From: Prevotellaceae bacterium
Lineage (GTDB): Bacteria; Bacteroidota; Bacteroidia; Bacteroidales; UBA932
DNA: 6,332 nt
Direction: 5' to 3'
Assembly: GCA_031259655.1 (NCBI GenBank)
Contig: JAIRLF010000072.1
Coordinates: 1-6,332, forward strand
Positions 5,338 to 6,332 of the stretch are shown in pieces. The translations under genes and the position numbers were made by a program. The number at the start of each line of letters is the position of its first letter. The stretch's first letter is position 1. The notes below the pieces were generated by a model, which was not told where the DNA came from, made no database searches, and worked only from the letters and a program-made list of their open reading frames with translations.

Positions 5338-6332
5338 TTACTGTTTAGGCGTCATTACCACTATTACAGGATTATCATATTCCGACAGATTTTCGATTTT
5401 TTTCTTCATTTCAGGATCTGTTACGGATTCTTTTTTTTCTGCGATTTCATAAGAATCAATATACCCGTAGAATGAATGTCCATCGGTAAAATACGGCTCA
5501 ACAAAACGAATATTATGTATATCATCCCGAATTGGGGAAAACCGTCCACCGGATTCATCATTACTGTAGTCATGACAGACGTCAATTAGCTTACCCGTAT
5601 CTTTACAGTAGAAAACAAAATGACATATATGGCGATGATAATATGCGAAAAAAAGACATGTTTTGGTTTCCGTCACTACGGTAATATTACAGTAATCATG
5701 ATTATCATTTACTGCTTCTATTGTAGCTGTTGGACTGTAAAGCAATGTATAGAAACTTTTGGACTTCTTCATGCTTCCGAAATCTATGTAATATGCACGT
5801 TTAACTGCATCGGATGTTAAATGATAAACCGTATCGTCATAAACATTCAAGAAAGATACTGTGCCGCTAAAATCATTCGAAAAATTGTTGTGAAGACCTA
5901 CTAGCGCTCTCATATTAACCGTCGAACGAAAATAAAGATCGGTATGGATAACTTTGTAATTTTCTGTAATAAAAAGATTGGGAGTCATATTCTCTTTTTC
6001 GTATTCCGTATTAGTAGTATAATCTCCGTAGAAAGCAGTACAGTTGTTGCCTATATATGTAAAACTGTGTGACCATATATCAAAATTATGCGTTTTAACA
6101 TAGTTCCCGTCCAAATCATATTCAAGTACGGTATGACCGGTATAGAGCAATAACCGGTCATTATCATGATCAATGCTGATATTACATATTTCAATATATT
6201 CACCCGGTCCCTGTCCTTTTTTATCAATTTGATATAAAAATTTCCCGTCCTTTGAATAGCAAAAGACAGATTTTGTCTGAAATCTGTCTAACAGATATAA
6301 TCTGTCTTTGTAAACAAGAATTTGGTAAATTT
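5338..6332 (-). CDS. 6-bladed beta-propeller protein, partial (N-terminus outside window)
   Basis: The frame is open to the right edge: 330 residues and a TAA stop are visible. TTG at 6150 is an internal leucine codon, because the 60 codons upstream continue the same fold. That upstream part contains YKDRLYLLDRFQTKSVFCYS, KDGKFLYQIDKKGQGPGEY (visible residues 27-45) and then ISIDHDNDRLLLYTG. The GxGPGEY signature followed by a strand with an internal Asp is typical of Bacteroidetes 6-bladed beta-propeller proteins. The C-terminal SEYDNPVIVVM (316-326) also fits their ends. Members are usually about 350-400 residues with an N-terminal signal peptide, often a lipoprotein signal, so roughly 30-60 residues are probably missing. 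Function in this family is largely unknown; binding at the cell envelope is a guess. The gene is visibly richer in A+T than opt and pepD and is convergent with pepD. Confidence 0.82.
   Translation of the reverse strand, partial: IYQILVYKDRLYLLDRFQTKSVFCYSKDGKFLYQIDKKGQGPGEYIEICNISIDHDNDRLLLYTGHTVLEYDLDGNYVKTHNFDIWSHSFTYIGNNCTAFYGDYTTNTEYEKENMTPNLFITENYKVIHTDLYFRSTVNMRALVGLHNNFSNDFSGTVSFLNVYDDTVYHLTSDAVKRAYYIDFGSMKKSKSFYTLLYSPTATIEAVNDNHDYCNITVVTETKTCLFFAYYHRHICHFVFYCKDTGKLIDVCHDYSNDESGGRFSPIRDDIHNIRFVEPYFTDGHSFYGYIDSYEIAEKKESVTDPEMKKKIENLSEYDNPVIVVMTPKQ

Noticed and set aside
5620..5820. 66-codon plus-strand open frame inside the propeller gene
   Set aside because: It is antisense to a coding region with clear beta-propeller signatures and resembles no known protein.
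6148..6150. TTG as start codon of the propeller gene
   Set aside because: The frame continues upstream for 60 more codons to the window edge and includes the GQGPGEY family signature, so this is an internal leucine.

Overview
The window looks like chromosomal DNA from a member of the Bacteroidetes, probably of the order Bacteroidales. The reasons are a GLUG-repeat surface-type protein, a 6-bladed beta-propeller protein of the kind abundant in this phylum, TAnnTTTG-type -7 promoter boxes between the divergent genes, little or no Shine-Dalgarno signal, and an intergenic region packed with small palindromes. The phylum call is an inference from these features; genus and habitat cannot be read from the window.

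Layout: (1) 3-824, plus strand, the 3' end of a GLUG-repeat protein whose N-terminus lies before the window. (2) 825-1512, a gene-free stretch of about 690 bp holding a succession of different inverted and direct repeats. (3) 1513-3510, minus strand, an intact OPT-family oligopeptide transporter. (4) 3511-3717, an A+T-rich divergent intergenic region with a promoter-like box facing each way. (5) 3718-5175, plus strand, an intact M20C aminoacyl-histidine dipeptidase (PepD). (6) 5176-5337, a short convergent intergenic region with a hairpin and repeats. (7) 5338-6332, minus strand, a 6-bladed beta-propeller protein that runs off the right end without a start.

The two complete genes form a plausible peptide-use pair: OPT would bring small peptides through the inner membrane and PepD would hydrolyse dipeptides in the cytoplasm. 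They share one divergent control region. They also carry nearly the same 27-nt A-rich sequence at their 3' ends, and the whole opt/pepD block with its repeat island sits between two exact 26-bp direct repeats (1002-1027 and 5305-5330). The outer two genes look envelope-associated and have no visible link to peptide use.

No new enzyme system, CRISPR array, transposase or RNA gene is seen. The most unusual material is the repeat architecture around opt/pepD and the regularly placed cysteines in the GLUG coils.
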